Shown: piece after piece, positions 47,293-58,643 of the stretch
Layout: each line of letters opens with the position of its first letter
Position numbering within the stretch: the first letter of the stretch is position 1
Source of the DNA: Burkholderiales bacterium
GTDB taxonomy: Bacteria > Pseudomonadota > Gammaproteobacteria > Burkholderiales > SG8-39
Length of the DNA stretch: 64,000 nt
Reading direction: 5' to 3'
Assembly: GCA_027493935.1 (NCBI GenBank)
Contig: JAOSJV010000012.1
Location: 1 to 64,000, forward strand
Position numbers and translations under genes: made by a program
Notes under the pieces: model-generated
The model's database searches: none
Told to the model about the DNA's origin: nothing
The model's input: the letters and a program-made list of their open reading frames with translations, nothing else

Positions 47293-48133
47293 TCATGCGA
47301 GCCTCACGCCGAACGCGCGCTGGACGAGGCCGGCGAGACCGCCGGGACTGAAGCGCATCACCGCGAGCAGCAGGGCGCCGTAGACGAGCAGCTTGTAGTC
47401 GTTGATGAACCGGAAGAGCTCGGGCATGAGCGTGAGCAGGATCGCGCCAACCACGACGCCGTAGGTCGAGCCGATGCCGCCGATCACCACCATCGCCAGG
47501 ATCGTGATCGACTGGATGAAGTTGAACGTGTCCGGGATGATCAGCTGCGTCATGTGGGCGTAGATGCCGCCGGCGAGGCCGGCCGCGGCGGTGCCGATGA
47601 AGAAGGCGGCGATCTTGTAGCCGGCCACGTCGATGCCGATGGCGCGCGCGGCGTCCTCGTCCTGCGCCACCGCGCCGAATGCACGGCCCATCCAGCTCCT
47701 GCGCACGTGCAGGCTGAGCAGCACGAGCGCGGCCGCTGCGCCGATCGCGAGCGCCGCGTAGCCCCACTTGTCGAGCGGCGAGGGAATCTTCGCGATGCCC
47801 ATCTCGGCGCCGAGCCACGGCTGCTTGCGCACCACGCCGAGGAAGAGAAAGCCGACGCCCATCGTGACGATGGCGAGGAAGTCCTCGCGCACCCGCAGCG
47901 CGGCGAAGCCCACGACGATGCCGAACGCCCCAGCGACGAGCACACCGCCGAGGATCGCGAGCGGAAACGGCACGCCCGCCACCGAGGCGAGCGCCGCGGC
48001 ATATGCGCCGAGCCCGTAAAACGCGGCGTGGCCGAGGCTCACCTGTCCGCAAAAGCCGCTGATCAGGTTGAGCCCGATCGCGAGGATCACGTTGAGCGCG
48101 GCGAAGGTGGCGACCGAGAGGGTAGTAGTCCAT
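47293..48133 (-). CDS. livM: Liv-type ABC permease LivM (2, frameshift at N-terminus)
   Basis: Permease with ISGFCGQVSLGHAAFYGLGAYAA (LivM signature), RRSWMGRAFGAVAQDEDAARAIGID (coupling helix) and VVIGGIGSTYGVVVGAILLTL. ATG at 48133 is followed after four codons by an extra C (ATG GAC TAC TAC C); removing it continues LSVATFAALNVILAIGLN. Corrected length 279 aa. It lies 13 bp downstream of livH. Confidence 0.87.
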
Positions 48134-48146
48134 CGGTTGCCCTCGC

Positions 48147-49010
48147 TCAACGCCCGCCGAGCAGGCCCTGCGGGCGCACCATCAGCACGACGATCAGGAA
48201 CAGGAACGCGATTGCGTCGCGGTCGAGCAGCTTGTCGAGGAATACGGTGCCGTAGCTCTCGACCACCCCCAGGACGAGGCTCGCGGCGAGCGTGCCCGGC
48301 ACGCTGCCGAGCCCGCCGAGCACGATGATCGCCAGCCCTTTGTAGGCGATCACCCCGCCCATGCCCGGCTCGACCAGGTTGTTGAGCAAGCCGACCAGCA
48401 CGCCGGCGACGCCGGCGAGCACCGAGGCGATCAGGAAGCTCGTGTAGCGCACGCCCACCACGCTGACACCGAAGCTCTCGGCCATCGGCGGGTCGGAGAC
48501 GGTCGCGCGCCAAGCGACCCCGGCGCGCGTGCGCGTGGCGAATACGGCGAACGCCGAGAGCAGAAGCACCGCGGCGACCACCATCCAGATCTGCACCAGG
48601 TTGACCGTCATGCCGGCGACCGCGTAGGTGGTGGTGAACCAGACGTTGTCCTCGAACGAGAGTCCGTACGGGCCGAACAGGAGCCGGAAGCCGTCCTCCA
48701 TTGCCACCAGCACGCCGATCGAGGCGACCAGTGCGACGAACGGCGGGCGGTCGAGGATCGGCTGATACACGAACCGGTAGATCAGGGGCCCGAGCGCGCC
48801 GGCGGCGAGCGCGCCGGTGACGAATGCGGCGATGAGGCTGCCGGTGTGGTTCGCCGCCAGCAGCCCGATGTACGCGCCGAGCGTGAACACCGTGGCCTGG
48901 GCGACGTGCAGGACGCGCAGGAGGCCGTACACCAGCGTGAGGCCGAGCGCCATCATCGCGTAGGTGCAGCCCCAGATCAGGCCGACGAGGAGGAGCTCGA
49001 CGTAGTACAT
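48147..49010 (-). CDS. livH: Liv-type ABC permease LivH (2)
   Basis: A 287-aa permease. MYYVELLLVGLIWGCTYAMMALGLTLVYGLLRVLHVAQATVFTLGAY is the typical LivH opening, with TRTRAGVAWRATVSDPPMAESFGV as coupling region and KGLAIIVLGGLGSVPGTLAASLVLG near the end. A GTG start 15 codons earlier (49055) is possible but would add a polar tail. It is 179 bp downstream of livK; the gap contains a REP-like palindrome. Confidence 0.9.
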   Translation of the reverse strand: MYYVELLLVGLIWGCTYAMMALGLTLVYGLLRVLHVAQATVFTLGAYIGLLAANHTGSLIAAFVTGALAAGALGPLIYRFVYQPILDRPPFVALVASIGVLVAMEDGFRLLFGPYGLSFEDNVWFTTTYAVAGMTVNLVQIWMVVAAVLLLSAFAVFATRTRAGVAWRATVSDPPMAESFGVSVVGVRYTSFLIASVLAGVAGVLVGLLNNLVEPGMGGVIAYKGLAIIVLGGLGSVPGTLAASLVLGVVESYGTVFLDKLLDRDAIAFLFLIVVLMVRPQGLLGGR

Positions 49011-49119
49011 GCCCGCGTGCGTCGTAGCGTCGTGGTTTCCGTTCCCCTCCTTCACGAGGCGGAGCGCCGGCGCAGCCGCCGGGGCGGTTCCGGCGCGCCC
49101 ATGCTGCGCAGGCCCGCAT

Positions 49120-49160
49120 CACCCGGCCGCTTCCCGGCCAACCCTCCTCGGGGAGGAGCG
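49120..49160 (+). repeat. REP-like double palindrome R4 (diverged)
   Basis: CATCACCC, GGCCG-CTTCC-CGGCC, CCCTCCTC-GGG-GAGGAG. Same order as R1-R3, with a changed first hairpin. It lies between livK and livH of the second Liv cluster, where it may lower expression of the distal genes relative to livK. Confidence 0.5.
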
Positions 49161-49189
49161 GATGACTGGATGCGTAGGCGGTCGAGGCG

Positions 49190-50353
49190 CTACTTCGTCG
49201 GCGGCGCGAGCAGCTGCGGGTCGTCGATGGTCGCCTGGTGGCGGAACCGTCCGTCCCGGATCACCTGGATCTGGGCGGCCTTGTAGACCTCGCCCAGCGC
49301 GTTGAAGCTGATCCGCCCGGTGGCGACCTGGAAGCCCCTGGTCGCAGCGATCGCGCCGCGGATCTTCGCCGGATCCTCGCCGCCGGCCTTGGCGAGCGCG
49401 GCGGCGGCGACCTTGATCGCGGTGTGCGTGCTCGCCGCGACCATGTCGACGGGCGTGCCGAACTTCTTCTCGTAGTCGTCGATGAACTTCCTCGTCTCGG
49501 GCGATTTGCTGTCCCGGTCGAGCGAGGTCGTGATCATCACGCCGTCGGCGGCCTGGCCGGCGATCTTGATGAAGTTGTGCGTATCGAAGCCCTCGGTGCC
49601 GAGGATCGGTGCGGTGACGCCGCCGGCGCGCAGCTGCGCGACGAGCGGGCCACCGTTGAAGAAGTAGCCCGACACGTACAGCATCTCCGGGTCGTCGCGC
49701 TTCACGCTCGCCACGATCGAGCCGAACTGGCGGTCCCCCATGGCGTAGCTGTACTCGCTCGCGATCTGGATCCCGAACTTGCCTGCCACCTCCTTGAAGC
49801 CCGCGGAGAGCGACTGGCCGAAGTCGTTGTTCAGCGTGACGAGCGTCACCTTGCGCTTCTTCATCATTTCGCCGACGAACTTCGCCGCCGCGCGGCCCTG
49901 CACCTCGCCCATGAAGGAGGTGCGGAACACGTAGTCGCCGGCACGGGTGATGTCGGGATGGATCGCGTAGGCCGAGATGTACGGGACCTGCGCCTTCTGG
50001 AAGACCCCGGCCGCGGCCCGGGTCGGGCCGGAGTAGCTGCCCGACACGACGATCTTCAGCCCCTCGCCGATGTACTTGTTCGCAAGCGGCACCGCCTGGT
50101 CGGCTTTCGCCTGGTCGTCCTGCACCACGAGCTCGATCTTGCGGCCGTTCACCCCACCGGCGGCGTTGACCTGCGCGACCGCCAGCTCGGCGCCGTTCAG
50201 CGCGGACTTGCCGTCCGCCGCCGCGAATCCCGTGAGCGGCGCATGGAAGCCGATCCGGATGCTCTGACCCGACGCCGGCGCGGCGAGCGCGATACCGAGC
50301 GCCGCGGCGGCGAGCGTGGTGCTCGCCGATTTCACTGCCCGATGGATTGCCAT
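49190..50353 (-). CDS. livK: Branched-chain-type ABC substrate-binding protein (2)
   Basis: A 387-aa periplasmic type I binding protein, signal peptide to about residue 30 (APASGQS). Landmarks: IGFHAPLTGFAAADGKSALNGAELA, VNAAGGVNGRKIELVVQDDQAKADQA, VSGSYSGPTRAAAGVF and FVGEMMKKRKVTLVTLNNDFGQS. A strong AAGGAGGTGACC precedes ATG at 50353. It is the first transporter gene after hutI and clearly different from livK at 28505. In this setting the ligand is probably histidine, urocanate or a modified imidazole. Confidence 0.88.
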   Translation of the reverse strand: MAIHRAVKSASTTLAAAALGIALAAPASGQSIRIGFHAPLTGFAAADGKSALNGAELAVAQVNAAGGVNGRKIELVVQDDQAKADQAVPLANKYIGEGLKIVVSGSYSGPTRAAAGVFQKAQVPYISAYAIHPDITRAGDYVFRTSFMGEVQGRAAAKFVGEMMKKRKVTLVTLNNDFGQSLSAGFKEVAGKFGIQIASEYSYAMGDRQFGSIVASVKRDDPEMLYVSGYFFNGGPLVAQLRAGGVTAPILGTEGFDTHNFIKIAGQAADGVMITTSLDRDSKSPETRKFIDDYEKKFGTPVDMVAASTHTAIKVAAAALAKAGGEDPAKIRGAIAATRGFQVATGRISFNALGEVYKAAQIQVIRDGRFRHQATIDDPQLLAPPTK

Positions 50354-50386
50354 GGTCACCTCCTCCTTGTCATGCCGGTCCGTCCC

Positions 50387-50436
50387 CTCGCCCCCACCCC
50401 TGCCCTCCCCCTGGAAGGGGCGGGTGAGGAGGGAGG
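50387..50436. repeat. Palindromic element R5 between hutI and livK
   Basis: CCCCCACCCC, then CCCTCCCC-CTGGA-AGGGGCGGG and GAGGAGGG. Resembles the CACC/CTCC pattern of R1-R4 but with a fused hairpin. It fills half of the 95-bp gap between hutI and livK. Confidence 0.35.
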
Positions 50437-50448
50437 GCGCGAGAGTCC

Positions 50449-51813
50449 TCACATCCTTGCCAGCGCCGCGCGCGACCTGCGGGCGGGCGCAGAGGTGCGG
50501 TGCCGCGCGCGGCCCCGCTTCAACCGCCCACCTTCTACCACGACCGCGCCGTTCGCGATGACCGTATCCGCCAGGTTCACCCCGAAGCGGTTGATCGCCA
50601 TGCCGTGGCCCGGCACGTTCCAGACAACGATGTCGGCGCGCTTGCCCGCCTCGAGGCTGCCGCGGTCCGCGGCGAGGTCGAGCGCGCGCGCGCCGTTCAG
50701 CGTGCACATGTTCCAGATCTCGGCGTAGCCGAGGCGGAACAGCCGCGCGGCGAGCGCCATCACGATCTGCATCGAGGGCGTCGGGCAGCTGCCCGGGTTG
50801 TAGTCGGTCGAGAGCGCAACCGTGACGCCGGCCTCGATCGCGCGGCGCACGACGAGCGGCATGAAAGGCTTCTCGGCGTCGGCCAGGGCGCCGTCGGCAA
50901 AGCGCGGCGTCATCTCGCACATGTGCAGCGTGACGCCGGGCAGGAAGGTGGCGACGGTGCCGGCCGCGGCCATCGCCCGTAGCCCCGCGTCGCTCGCGTA
51001 GTCGAGATGGTCGGCGGCCGAGGCATGCAGGCGTGCAGCCGCGAGCGCGCCGCCCGCGTCGCCGAACTGGTCGGCGTGCACGCGGATCTTCATGCCTGCG
51101 GCGCGCGCGGCCGCGCCGACCTGCATGCACTCGTCGAACGTGAAGCAGAGCGGGTCGCAGGAGACGTCGCAGTACGTGGCGAGCCCGGACGCCTCTTCGA
51201 GCGCGCCGACCGCTGCGGCCAGATAGTCCGCGCGGCGGTCGGCGTACGCGTCGGGCAGCACGTGCAGCGCCAGCAACGTCGGCACGACGTCGACCGCGTG
51301 GCGCAGCCCGGCGGTCAGCCGCAGCAGGCGCAGCTCCGCGTCGCGCTCGAGCCCGTAGCCGGTCTTCGCCTCGAGCGTCGTCGTACCGTGCAGGAGCATC
51401 GTGTCGAGATCCGCGTACGCTTGCTCGAGAAGCTCGGCGTCGGATGCCGCCGCGGTCTTGCGCACGGTGTAGCGGATGCCGCCGTCCATGCGCCGCGCGG
51501 GTGCGCGCTGCGTGACCTTCGCTTCGTACTCCTCGTGGCGCGAGCCGCCGTACAGCAGGTGTGAGTGCGGATCGACCAGTCCCGGGCTCACCAGGCGGCC
51601 AGACGCATCGATCGTGACCGGTGCCACGTAGCGGCGCGACACCGCGGCGGTGGGTCCGACCGCGAGGATGCGGCCGTCGCGAATCGCGAGCGCCCCGTCG
51701 GCAATGGTCTCGAGGCGCTGCAGCGCGGCGCCGCGCACGCCTTCCGGCGGCCCTGCGCAGGTGACGAGCTCGGCGGCGTGCACGATCACGACGTCCGCGT
51801 TGCGCTTTGCCAT
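50449..51813 (-). CDS. hutI: Imidazolonepropionase
   Basis: A 454-aa amidohydrolase that opens 4-imidazolone-5-propionate to N-formimidoyl-L-glutamate. Metal ligands: HSH in GLVDPHSHLLYGG, His in RVHADQFGD, and Asp in STDYNPGSCPTPSM. The substrate-binding RHEEYEAK and GGIRYTV stretch are family-specific. About 40 residues longer than usual because of a basic C-terminal tail (RARHRTSAPARRSRAALARM). First gene of the leftward hut-liv operon, starting 23 bp from the divergent iclR. Confidence 0.92.
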   Translation of the reverse strand: MAKRNADVVIVHAAELVTCAGPPEGVRGAALQRLETIADGALAIRDGRILAVGPTAAVSRRYVAPVTIDASGRLVSPGLVDPHSHLLYGGSRHEEYEAKVTQRAPARRMDGGIRYTVRKTAAASDAELLEQAYADLDTMLLHGTTTLEAKTGYGLERDAELRLLRLTAGLRHAVDVVPTLLALHVLPDAYADRRADYLAAAVGALEEASGLATYCDVSCDPLCFTFDECMQVGAAARAAGMKIRVHADQFGDAGGALAAARLHASAADHLDYASDAGLRAMAAAGTVATFLPGVTLHMCEMTPRFADGALADAEKPFMPLVVRRAIEAGVTVALSTDYNPGSCPTPSMQIVMALAARLFRLGYAEIWNMCTLNGARALDLAADRGSLEAGKRADIVVWNVPGHGMAINRFGVNLADTVIANGAVVVEGGRLKRGRARHRTSAPARRSRAALARM

Positions 51814-51845
51814 GACGCGGCATAGTATTCCACCATATGGCAAAG
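51805..51845. promoter_or_regulatory. Divergent control centre hutI / iclR
   Basis: Only 23 bp (51814-51836) separate the two start codons. Both genes begin ATGGCAAAG, so CTTTGCCAT (51805-51813) and ATGGCAAAG (51837-51845) form a 9-bp inverted repeat around the gap. The gap contains TATTCCACCATA; ATTCCA is a half-site seen in IclR-family operators. Promoters must overlap coding sequence or transcripts must be nearly leaderless, unless one start is misassigned. Confidence 0.45.
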
Positions 51846-52620
51846 AAGCAAGCAGCGGCGGCCGCCTCGGCCCCAGGCGCGCCGGGCCGCAAGGCCGGGA
51901 GCGCTCCGCCGCGCCGGCGCGGCCGGCCCCGGCGCGCCGGCGGCGACCGCGCGGAGCAGCTGCCGGTCCGCGCGGTGCGGCGTGCGTTCGACCTGCTCGG
52001 CCTGCTCGGCCAGGACCGCAGGCCGCCGACGCTCTCGGATCTCGCCCGCGGCGCCGCGCTGCCGGTGAGCACCGTCCGCGCGGCTGCTGGCGACGTTGGA
52101 GCAGAGCGGGTTCGTGCAGCGCGCGACGACCGGCGGCTACGTGCCCGGCGGCCGCCTGCTCCACATCGGCCTCAACGCCGTGCGCAGCTTCACCATCTAC
52201 GATCTCTCGGAGCAGCACCTGCGGCGCCTGTCCGACGCCACCGGCGAGACGGCGAACCTCGCGGCGCGCGCCGACGCAGAGCACGCGATCTATCTGCGCC
52301 ATCACGTCAGCCCGCACGCCGTGCAGCACGTCTCGTGGCTCGGACACACGCTGCCGCTCGACAAGACCGCGATCGGCCACGCGCTGCTCGGGCGCGTCAA
52401 CAGCCACGGGTTCGTCGCGCGGCGCAACACGCTCGAGCGCGACGTCACCGCGATCGCGGCGCCGGTCTACGGGCCGGACGGCGAGATCGTCGCCGCGTTC
52501 AGCATCACCGGACCCACGTTCCGCATCGGCGACCCCGATGTCGAGCGGTTCGGCGCGCTCGTCGTGCGCGAGGCGCGCCTCGCCTCGAGCGCGCTCGGCG
52601 CGCCGCGCGCCGCGCGATGA
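51837..52620 (+). CDS. IclR-family transcriptional regulator (frameshift)
   Basis: A regulator with a basic, Ala/Arg-rich N-terminal tail (about 40 residues), a winged HTH (VRAVRRAFDLLGLLGQ, TLSDLARGAALPVSTVRRLLATLEQSGFV after correction) and an IclR effector domain (LPLDKTAIGHALLG, APVYGPDGEIVAAFSITGP). One extra base at about 52081 disrupts the recognition helix; corrected length 260 aa. The TGA overlaps the next gene (ATGA). Placed between the two hut operons, it is the obvious local regulator, taking the role usually filled by HutC. Confidence 0.82.
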
Positions 52621-53555
52621 GCCCGGCGCTCGCGATTCCCCCCGACGGGCCCTCGTTCCTCGGCGCGCCCCACGCGGACATCGCGCGGCTCGTCGCGCGT
52701 TTCGCGGTGCTCGGCATCCCGCAAGGCGTGCCCTATCCGGCACGCGGCGCGGGACCGGGCGCGGCCGCTGCGCCGCGTGCGATCCGCCAGCGCGCGGCCC
52801 GCTTCGGCGGCATGCTCGCGCATCACGACTTCGATCTCGGCGGCGCGCTCGGCGACGCCGGCGCGCTCGGCCTCGCCGACTGCGGCGACGTGCCGGCCGA
52901 TCCGCACGACGTCGCCGCCGGCGCCGCTCGCGCGACCGCCGCGGTGCGCCGCATCCTCGCGGCCGGCGCGGTGCCGATCGTGCTGGGCGGCGACGACTCT
53001 ACCACCGCGCTCGCGCTCGCCGCGTTCGACGGCCACGGCCCGCTGCACGTGCTGCAGATCGATGCGCACATCGACTACCGGGACGAGGTCGAGGGCGTAC
53101 GCGACGGATACTCGAGCCCGATGCGCCGCGCCGCCGAGATGCCGTGGGTGGAGCGCATCGTGCACTGCGGCGCACGCGGCGTCGGCAGCGCACGGCCCGA
53201 CGACGTGCGCGACACGCTCGCACGCGGCAACGCGATCGTCACCGCGCGCGAGCTGCGCCGCGCCGGCGTCGAGCGCGTGCTCGCGGAGTTCCCGCCGGGG
53301 GCGCGCTGCTACGTCGCGTTCGACTGCGACGGCCTGGACCCGGCCGTGATGCCGGGTACCAGCGCGCCGGTGCCGGGCGGGCTGTCGTTCGAGGAGGCGG
53401 TCGATCTCGTCGCCGGGCTCGCGCGCCGCGGACGCATCCTGGGCATCAACTTCGCCGAGCACCACCCGTCGCTCGACGTGAACGGCATCACCGCGCTCGC
53501 GATCGTGCGGCTCGTCGTGAACCTGATCGGAGCCGTTCGCGGAGCCGGGATGTGA
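52617..53555 (+). CDS. Arginase/agmatinase-family ureohydrolase, probable formimidoylglutamase
   Basis: A 312-aa Mn-dependent ureohydrolase. Metal motifs: GGDDS in VLGGDDSTTALA, DAHIDYRDE, and DCDGLDP in AFDCDGLDPAVMPGTSAP. The first is GGDHS in most family members; the His-to-Asp change also occurs in some agmatinase-like proteins, so activity is still plausible. Position between iclR and hutU2 suggests hydrolysis of N-formimidoylglutamate to glutamate and formamide (HutG type), but another amidino or imidazole-derived substrate cannot be excluded. Translationally coupled to iclR. Confidence 0.75.
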   Translation: MSPALAIPPDGPSFLGAPHADIARLVARFAVLGIPQGVPYPARGAGPGAAAAPRAIRQRAARFGGMLAHHDFDLGGALGDAGALGLADCGDVPADPHDVAAGAARATAAVRRILAAGAVPIVLGGDDSTTALALAAFDGHGPLHVLQIDAHIDYRDEVEGVRDGYSSPMRRAAEMPWVERIVHCGARGVGSARPDDVRDTLARGNAIVTARELRRAGVERVLAEFPPGARCYVAFDCDGLDPAVMPGTSAPVPGGLSFEEAVDLVAGLARRGRILGINFAEHHPSLDVNGITALAIVRLVVNLIGAVRGAGM

Positions 53556-53600
53556 GCGCCGCCGACGTTCCCGACCGTCTACCGCGCATGAGGCTAGACC

Positions 53601-55277
<1,677 letters not shown>

Positions 55278-55278
55278 C

Positions 55279-56817
55279 ATGAGCGCGCAGCGCTTCGCGG
55301 TCGGCGGCCCTTCGCTCTCGCTCGGTGCGCTGCGCGCGATCGCGCGGGGCGGCGTCGAACTCGCGCTCGACCCGCAGGCGCGTTCGCGCATCGACGCCTC
55401 GGCGCGGCTCGTGGAGCGCATCGCCGCCGGCGCCGACGCCGTGTACGGGGTCAACACCGGCATCGGCAAGCTCGCGCTCAAGCGCATCGCGCCGGGCGAG
55501 CTCGCGCACCTGCAGCGCAACATCGTGCTCTCGCACGCTGCCGGGGTCGGGCCGCTGCTCGACGCGGCGACGGTGCGCCTGACGCTCGCGCTGAAGGCGG
55601 CGAGCTTCGCGCAGGGTTTCTCGGGCGTGCGCGCAGGCGTCGTCGAGACCTTGATCGAGTGCCACAACCGGGGCTTGCTGCCCTGCATCCCCGCCAAGGG
55701 CTCGGTCGGCGCCTCGGGCGATCTCGCGCCGCTCGCGCACCTCGCCGCCGCGCTGATCGGCGAGGGCGAGGCGACGCTCGGCGGCCGGCGCATGGCCGCC
55801 GCCGACGCGCTCGCCACGATCGGCCTTGAGCCGCTCGTGCTCGGGCCGAAGGAAGGCATCGCGCTCATCAACGGCACCCAGATCTCGACCGCGCTTGCGC
55901 TGCGCGGGCTGTTCGCGATCGAGGACGTGTTCGCCGCCGCGGTGGTCGCCGGGGCGCTCTCGGTCGACGCCGCGGCCGGCAGCGACACGCCGTTCGACGT
56001 GCGTGTGCACGCGGTGCGCGGCCATGCCGAGCAGGCCGAGGTCGCCGCGCACTATCGCGGCCTGCTCGCCGGCAGCCGCATCCGTGAATCGCACCGCGTC
56101 GGCGACGACCGCGTGCAGGACCCGTACTGCCTGCGCTGCCAGCCGCAGGTGATGGGCGCCTGCCTCGCGCAGATTCGGCATGCGGCCGGCGTGCTCGCCG
56201 CCGAGGCGAACGGCGTGTCGGACAATCCGCTCGTCTTCGCCGATGCCGGCGAACTCCTTTCGGGCGGCAACTTCCACGCCGAGCCGGTCGCGCTCGTTGC
56301 CGACCAGCTCGCGGTGGCGGTCGCCGAGATCGGGGCGATGTCCGAGCGGCGCACCGCGCTCCTGATCGATGCGAGCATCTCGCGCCTGCCGGCGTTCCTG
56401 GTCGCCGAGTCAGGGCTCAACTCGGGGTTTATGCTCGCGCAGGTGACCGCCGCGGCGCTCGCGAGCGAGAACAAGCAGCTCGCGCACCCGGCGAGCGTCG
56501 ACAGCATCCCCACCTCGGCCAACCAGGAGGACTTCGTGTCGATGGCAACGCACGCCGCGCGCCGCCTCGGCGACATGGCCGCGAACGCGGCCGCGATCGT
56601 CGGCATCGAGTGGCTCGCCGCCGCGCAGGGCGTGGACCTGCGCGCGCCGCTCGCCACGTCGCCCACGCTCGCACAGGCGCACGCGGAGCTCCGCAAGCGC
56701 GTGCGCTTCTACGACCGCGACCGCCTGTTCGCGCCCGACATCGCCGCCGCGCGCGAGCTCGTCGCGTCCGGGTGGGCACACGGGCTCGTGGGCGGACTGA
56801 CGCCGTCAAACGCCTGA
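55279..56817 (+). CDS. hutH: Histidine ammonia-lyase
   Basis: A 512-aa lyase forming urocanate and ammonia from L-histidine. The Ala-Ser-Gly of [16 protein letters not shown] self-cyclises to the MIO cofactor; [23 protein letters not shown] and [14 protein letters not shown] are conserved substrate-site segments. The start MSAQRF at 55279 is 1 bp after the hutU stop. Together with hutU2, hutI and either terminal branch in this window it completes conversion of histidine to glutamate. Confidence 0.95.
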   Translation: MSAQRFAVGGPSLSLGALRAIARGGVELALDPQARSRIDASARLVERIAAGADAVYGVNTGIGKLALKRIAPGELAHLQRNIVLSHAAGVGPLLDAATVRLTLALKAASFAQGFSGVRAGVVETLIECHNRGLLPCIPAKGSVGASGDLAPLAHLAAALIGEGEATLGGRRMAAADALATIGLEPLVLGPKEGIALINGTQISTALALRGLFAIEDVFAAAVVAGALSVDAAAGSDTPFDVRVHAVRGHAEQAEVAAHYRGLLAGSRIRESHRVGDDRVQDPYCLRCQPQVMGACLAQIRHAAGVLAAEANGVSDNPLVFADAGELLSGGNFHAEPVALVADQLAVAVAEIGAMSERRTALLIDASISRLPAFLVAESGLNSGFMLAQVTAAALASENKQLAHPASVDSIPTSANQEDFVSMATHAARRLGDMAANAAAIVGIEWLAAAQGVDLRAPLATSPTLAQAHAELRKRVRFYDRDRLFAPDIAAARELVASGWAHGLVGGLTPSNA

Positions 56818-56895
56818 GGCGGCGGTGCTCGGCGCCACCGAGCAACGCCAGCCGCGCGGCGGTCGGCCGGATTCGCATTGCGCGTCGCGGCCGCA

Positions 56896-56904
56896 TGGTA
56901 TAAA
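56896..56904 (+). promoter_or_regulatory. Extended -10 promoter element
   Basis: TGGTATAAA fits TGN-TATAAT with one mismatch, 23 bp before the GTG start of the next gene. It would drive the zinc-type ABC cluster. Confidence 0.4.
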
Positions 56905-56926
56905 CGGGCGACACCGTGTGCGCTGC

Positions 56927-57310
56927 GTGAGCCTGTTCCGCCGCTTTCTCCGCCCGTTCACTCGCCCGACGGCCTTGGCGTGGCTGCTCTGCCTGCTCGT
57001 CGTCCTCGGCCAGCAAAGCGGGCTGCTGCACCACGTCGGGCACGCGCTCGACGAGGCGGCGCGCGCGGCGGCAGGCGGCGCGGCGGACGCGCCGGACTCC
57101 AAACCTGATCCCGGCACGCACGCGGAACCGTGCGCGCTCTGCATCGGCTACGCCGGTGGCGCTGCGTCGCCGCCGCCGGACGCCCTCGCGCAGCCCGATT
57201 TCGCAGCCCATCGCGGCACCGCGGTGATCCGCGCCCCTTGGTTGCGACCGGCGCTGCGCGTGGCGGCACCCATCCGCGCCCCGCCCGCTGCCCGCTTCGT
57301 CCACGCCTGA
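56927..57310 (+). CDS. Small secreted/membrane Cys-His protein (DUF2946-like)
   Basis: A 127-aa protein with GTG start (VSLFRRFLRPF). One hydrophobic segment at about 14-27 (ALAWLLCLLVVLGQQSG) acts as signal or anchor, followed by LLHHVGHALDEA and a PCALCIGYAGG motif. CxxC plus clustered His after a signal sequence is typical of short metal-handling proteins (DUF2946-like) found beside zinc or copper transport genes. It precedes the ZrgA-like gene by 52 bp. Function inferred from context only; an ATG at 56825 would add 34 unlikely residues. Confidence 0.55.
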   Translation: MSLFRRFLRPFTRPTALAWLLCLLVVLGQQSGLLHHVGHALDEAARAAAGGAADAPDSKPDPGTHAEPCALCIGYAGGAASPPPDALAQPDFAAHRGTAVIRAPWLRPALRVAAPIRAPPAARFVHA

Positions 57311-57362
57311 TCCGCCGCGCGCCCTCGCCGGGCGGCGCCGACAAGCATCACGGAGGGGGAAC

Positions 57363-57920
57363 ATGAACCGAACGGTCTGTCTGGCCTGCTGCCTTGCCCT
57401 GCCCGCGGCGGCGGCGCAGGTGCACGAGCACGGCGCCGCGACGCTCGAGGTCGCCGTCGACGGCGGCACAATCACGATCGCTTTGGAAAGCCCGCTCGAC
57501 ACTCTGGTCGGTTTCGAGCATGCGCCGCGCGAAGAGAAGCAGCGCGCCGCGCTGAGAAAGATGGAGGCATCGCTGCGCGCCGGCGATCGGATGTTCAGGC
57601 CGACCGCCGCCGCCGGCTGCACGGCGGGCGAGGCGAAGGTGGAGCATCCGTACGCGGGCGGCGCGGCGGCGAGAACCGCGCACGCGCACGGCGCGGACGG
57701 CCACAAGAACGGCAAGCACGGACACGGCAAGGACGAGCAACACGCCGGGGCGCACGCGACGTGGACCTTCGTTTGTACGAGCCCGCAGGCACTGCGCGAG
57801 CTCGAGGTGCTGGTGTTCGATGCCTTCCCAGGCGTGAAGCGCATCCGGGCGCAGACCGCGACGCCGCGCGGGCAGGCGGCCGTGACCCTCACGCCAAGCC
57901 GCCGGCGCCTCGCGCTCTAA
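57363..57920 (+). CDS. zrgA: ZrgA-like (DUF2796) zinc-binding periplasmic protein
   Basis: A 185-aa protein with a signal peptide to about residue 18 (LPAAAAQ), then VHEHGAATLEVAVDGG, which is the DUF2796/ZrgA opening, SPLDTLVGFEHAPR, a cysteine in AAGCTAGEA, and a His-rich linker of about 25 residues (AHAHGADGHKNGKHGHG and HAGAH). The His cluster is expected to bind zinc in the periplasm. It heads an operon with an ABC ATPase, an FtsX-like permease and a DUF3299 protein, the composition of zinc-regulated Zrg transport systems. Zur control is likely, but I see no convincing Zur box. Confidence 0.8.
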   Translation: MNRTVCLACCLALPAAAAQVHEHGAATLEVAVDGGTITIALESPLDTLVGFEHAPREEKQRAALRKMEASLRAGDRMFRPTAAAGCTAGEAKVEHPYAGGAAARTAHAHGADGHKNGKHGHGKDEQHAGAHATWTFVCTSPQALRELEVLVFDAFPGVKRIRAQTATPRGQAAVTLTPSRRRLAL

Positions 57921-57930
57921 GGGATCGCAG

Positions 57931-58643
57931 TTGGACGCGCCAGTCGTCGCGCTCGAGGCGGTGTGCTTCCGCTGGCGTCGCGACGCGCCGCTCTGCCTCG
58001 CGATCGACGCGTTCGGCATCGCGCCGGGCGAGCGCGTGCTCCTGCACGGGCCGAGCGGCAGCGGCAAGAGCACGCTGCTCGCGCTGATTGGCGGCGTCGT
58101 CGCGCCCGAGCGCGGGCGCATCACGGTGCAGGGCGCCGACCTCGCGACGCTCTCCCCGCGGCGCGCGATCGGCACCGGGCCGAGCATCTCGGGTTCGTCT
58201 TCCAGATGTTCAACCTGATTCCGTATCTCTCCGCGCGCGACAACATCCTGCTGCCGTGCCGGTTCTCCCCGCGCCGGCGGGCGAAGATCGCCGGCGGCGG
58301 CGCGACGCCGCAGGCCGAGGCCGCCCGGCTCGCCGGGCGGCTCGACCTCGCGCCGACGCTGCTCGACCGGCCGGCGGCCGAGCTCTCGGTCGGGCAGCAG
58401 CAGCGCGTCGCCGCAGCGCGCGCGCTGATCGGCCGGCCCGAGCTCGTGATCGCCGACGAGCCGACCTCGGCGCTCGACGCCGATCGCCAGCGCGGCTTCC
58501 TCGATCTGCTGCTCGGCGAGTCGGCCGCGGCCGGCGCGGCGGTGCTCTTCGTCAGTCACGACGTGCGGCTCGCCGGCGCCTTCGACCGTGCGGTGGCGCT
58601 CGGCGAGATCAACGCCGCCCGCGAAGGCGTGCCCTTCGCATGA
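57931..58643 (+). CDS. LolD/MacB-type ABC ATPase (frameshift)
   Basis: ATPase of the lipoprotein/macrolide-exporter class. Walker A HGPSGSGKSTLL, Q-loop LGFVFQMFNLIPYL, signature ELSVGQQQRVAAARAL and Walker B LVIADEPTSALD. TTG start at 57931, 10 bp after zrgA. One C is missing from the CCCC run 58154-58157; restoring it gives 237 aa with LSPAARDRHRAEHLGF. The TGA overlaps the permease ATG (ATGA). Partner of the FtsX-like permease. Confidence 0.83.
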
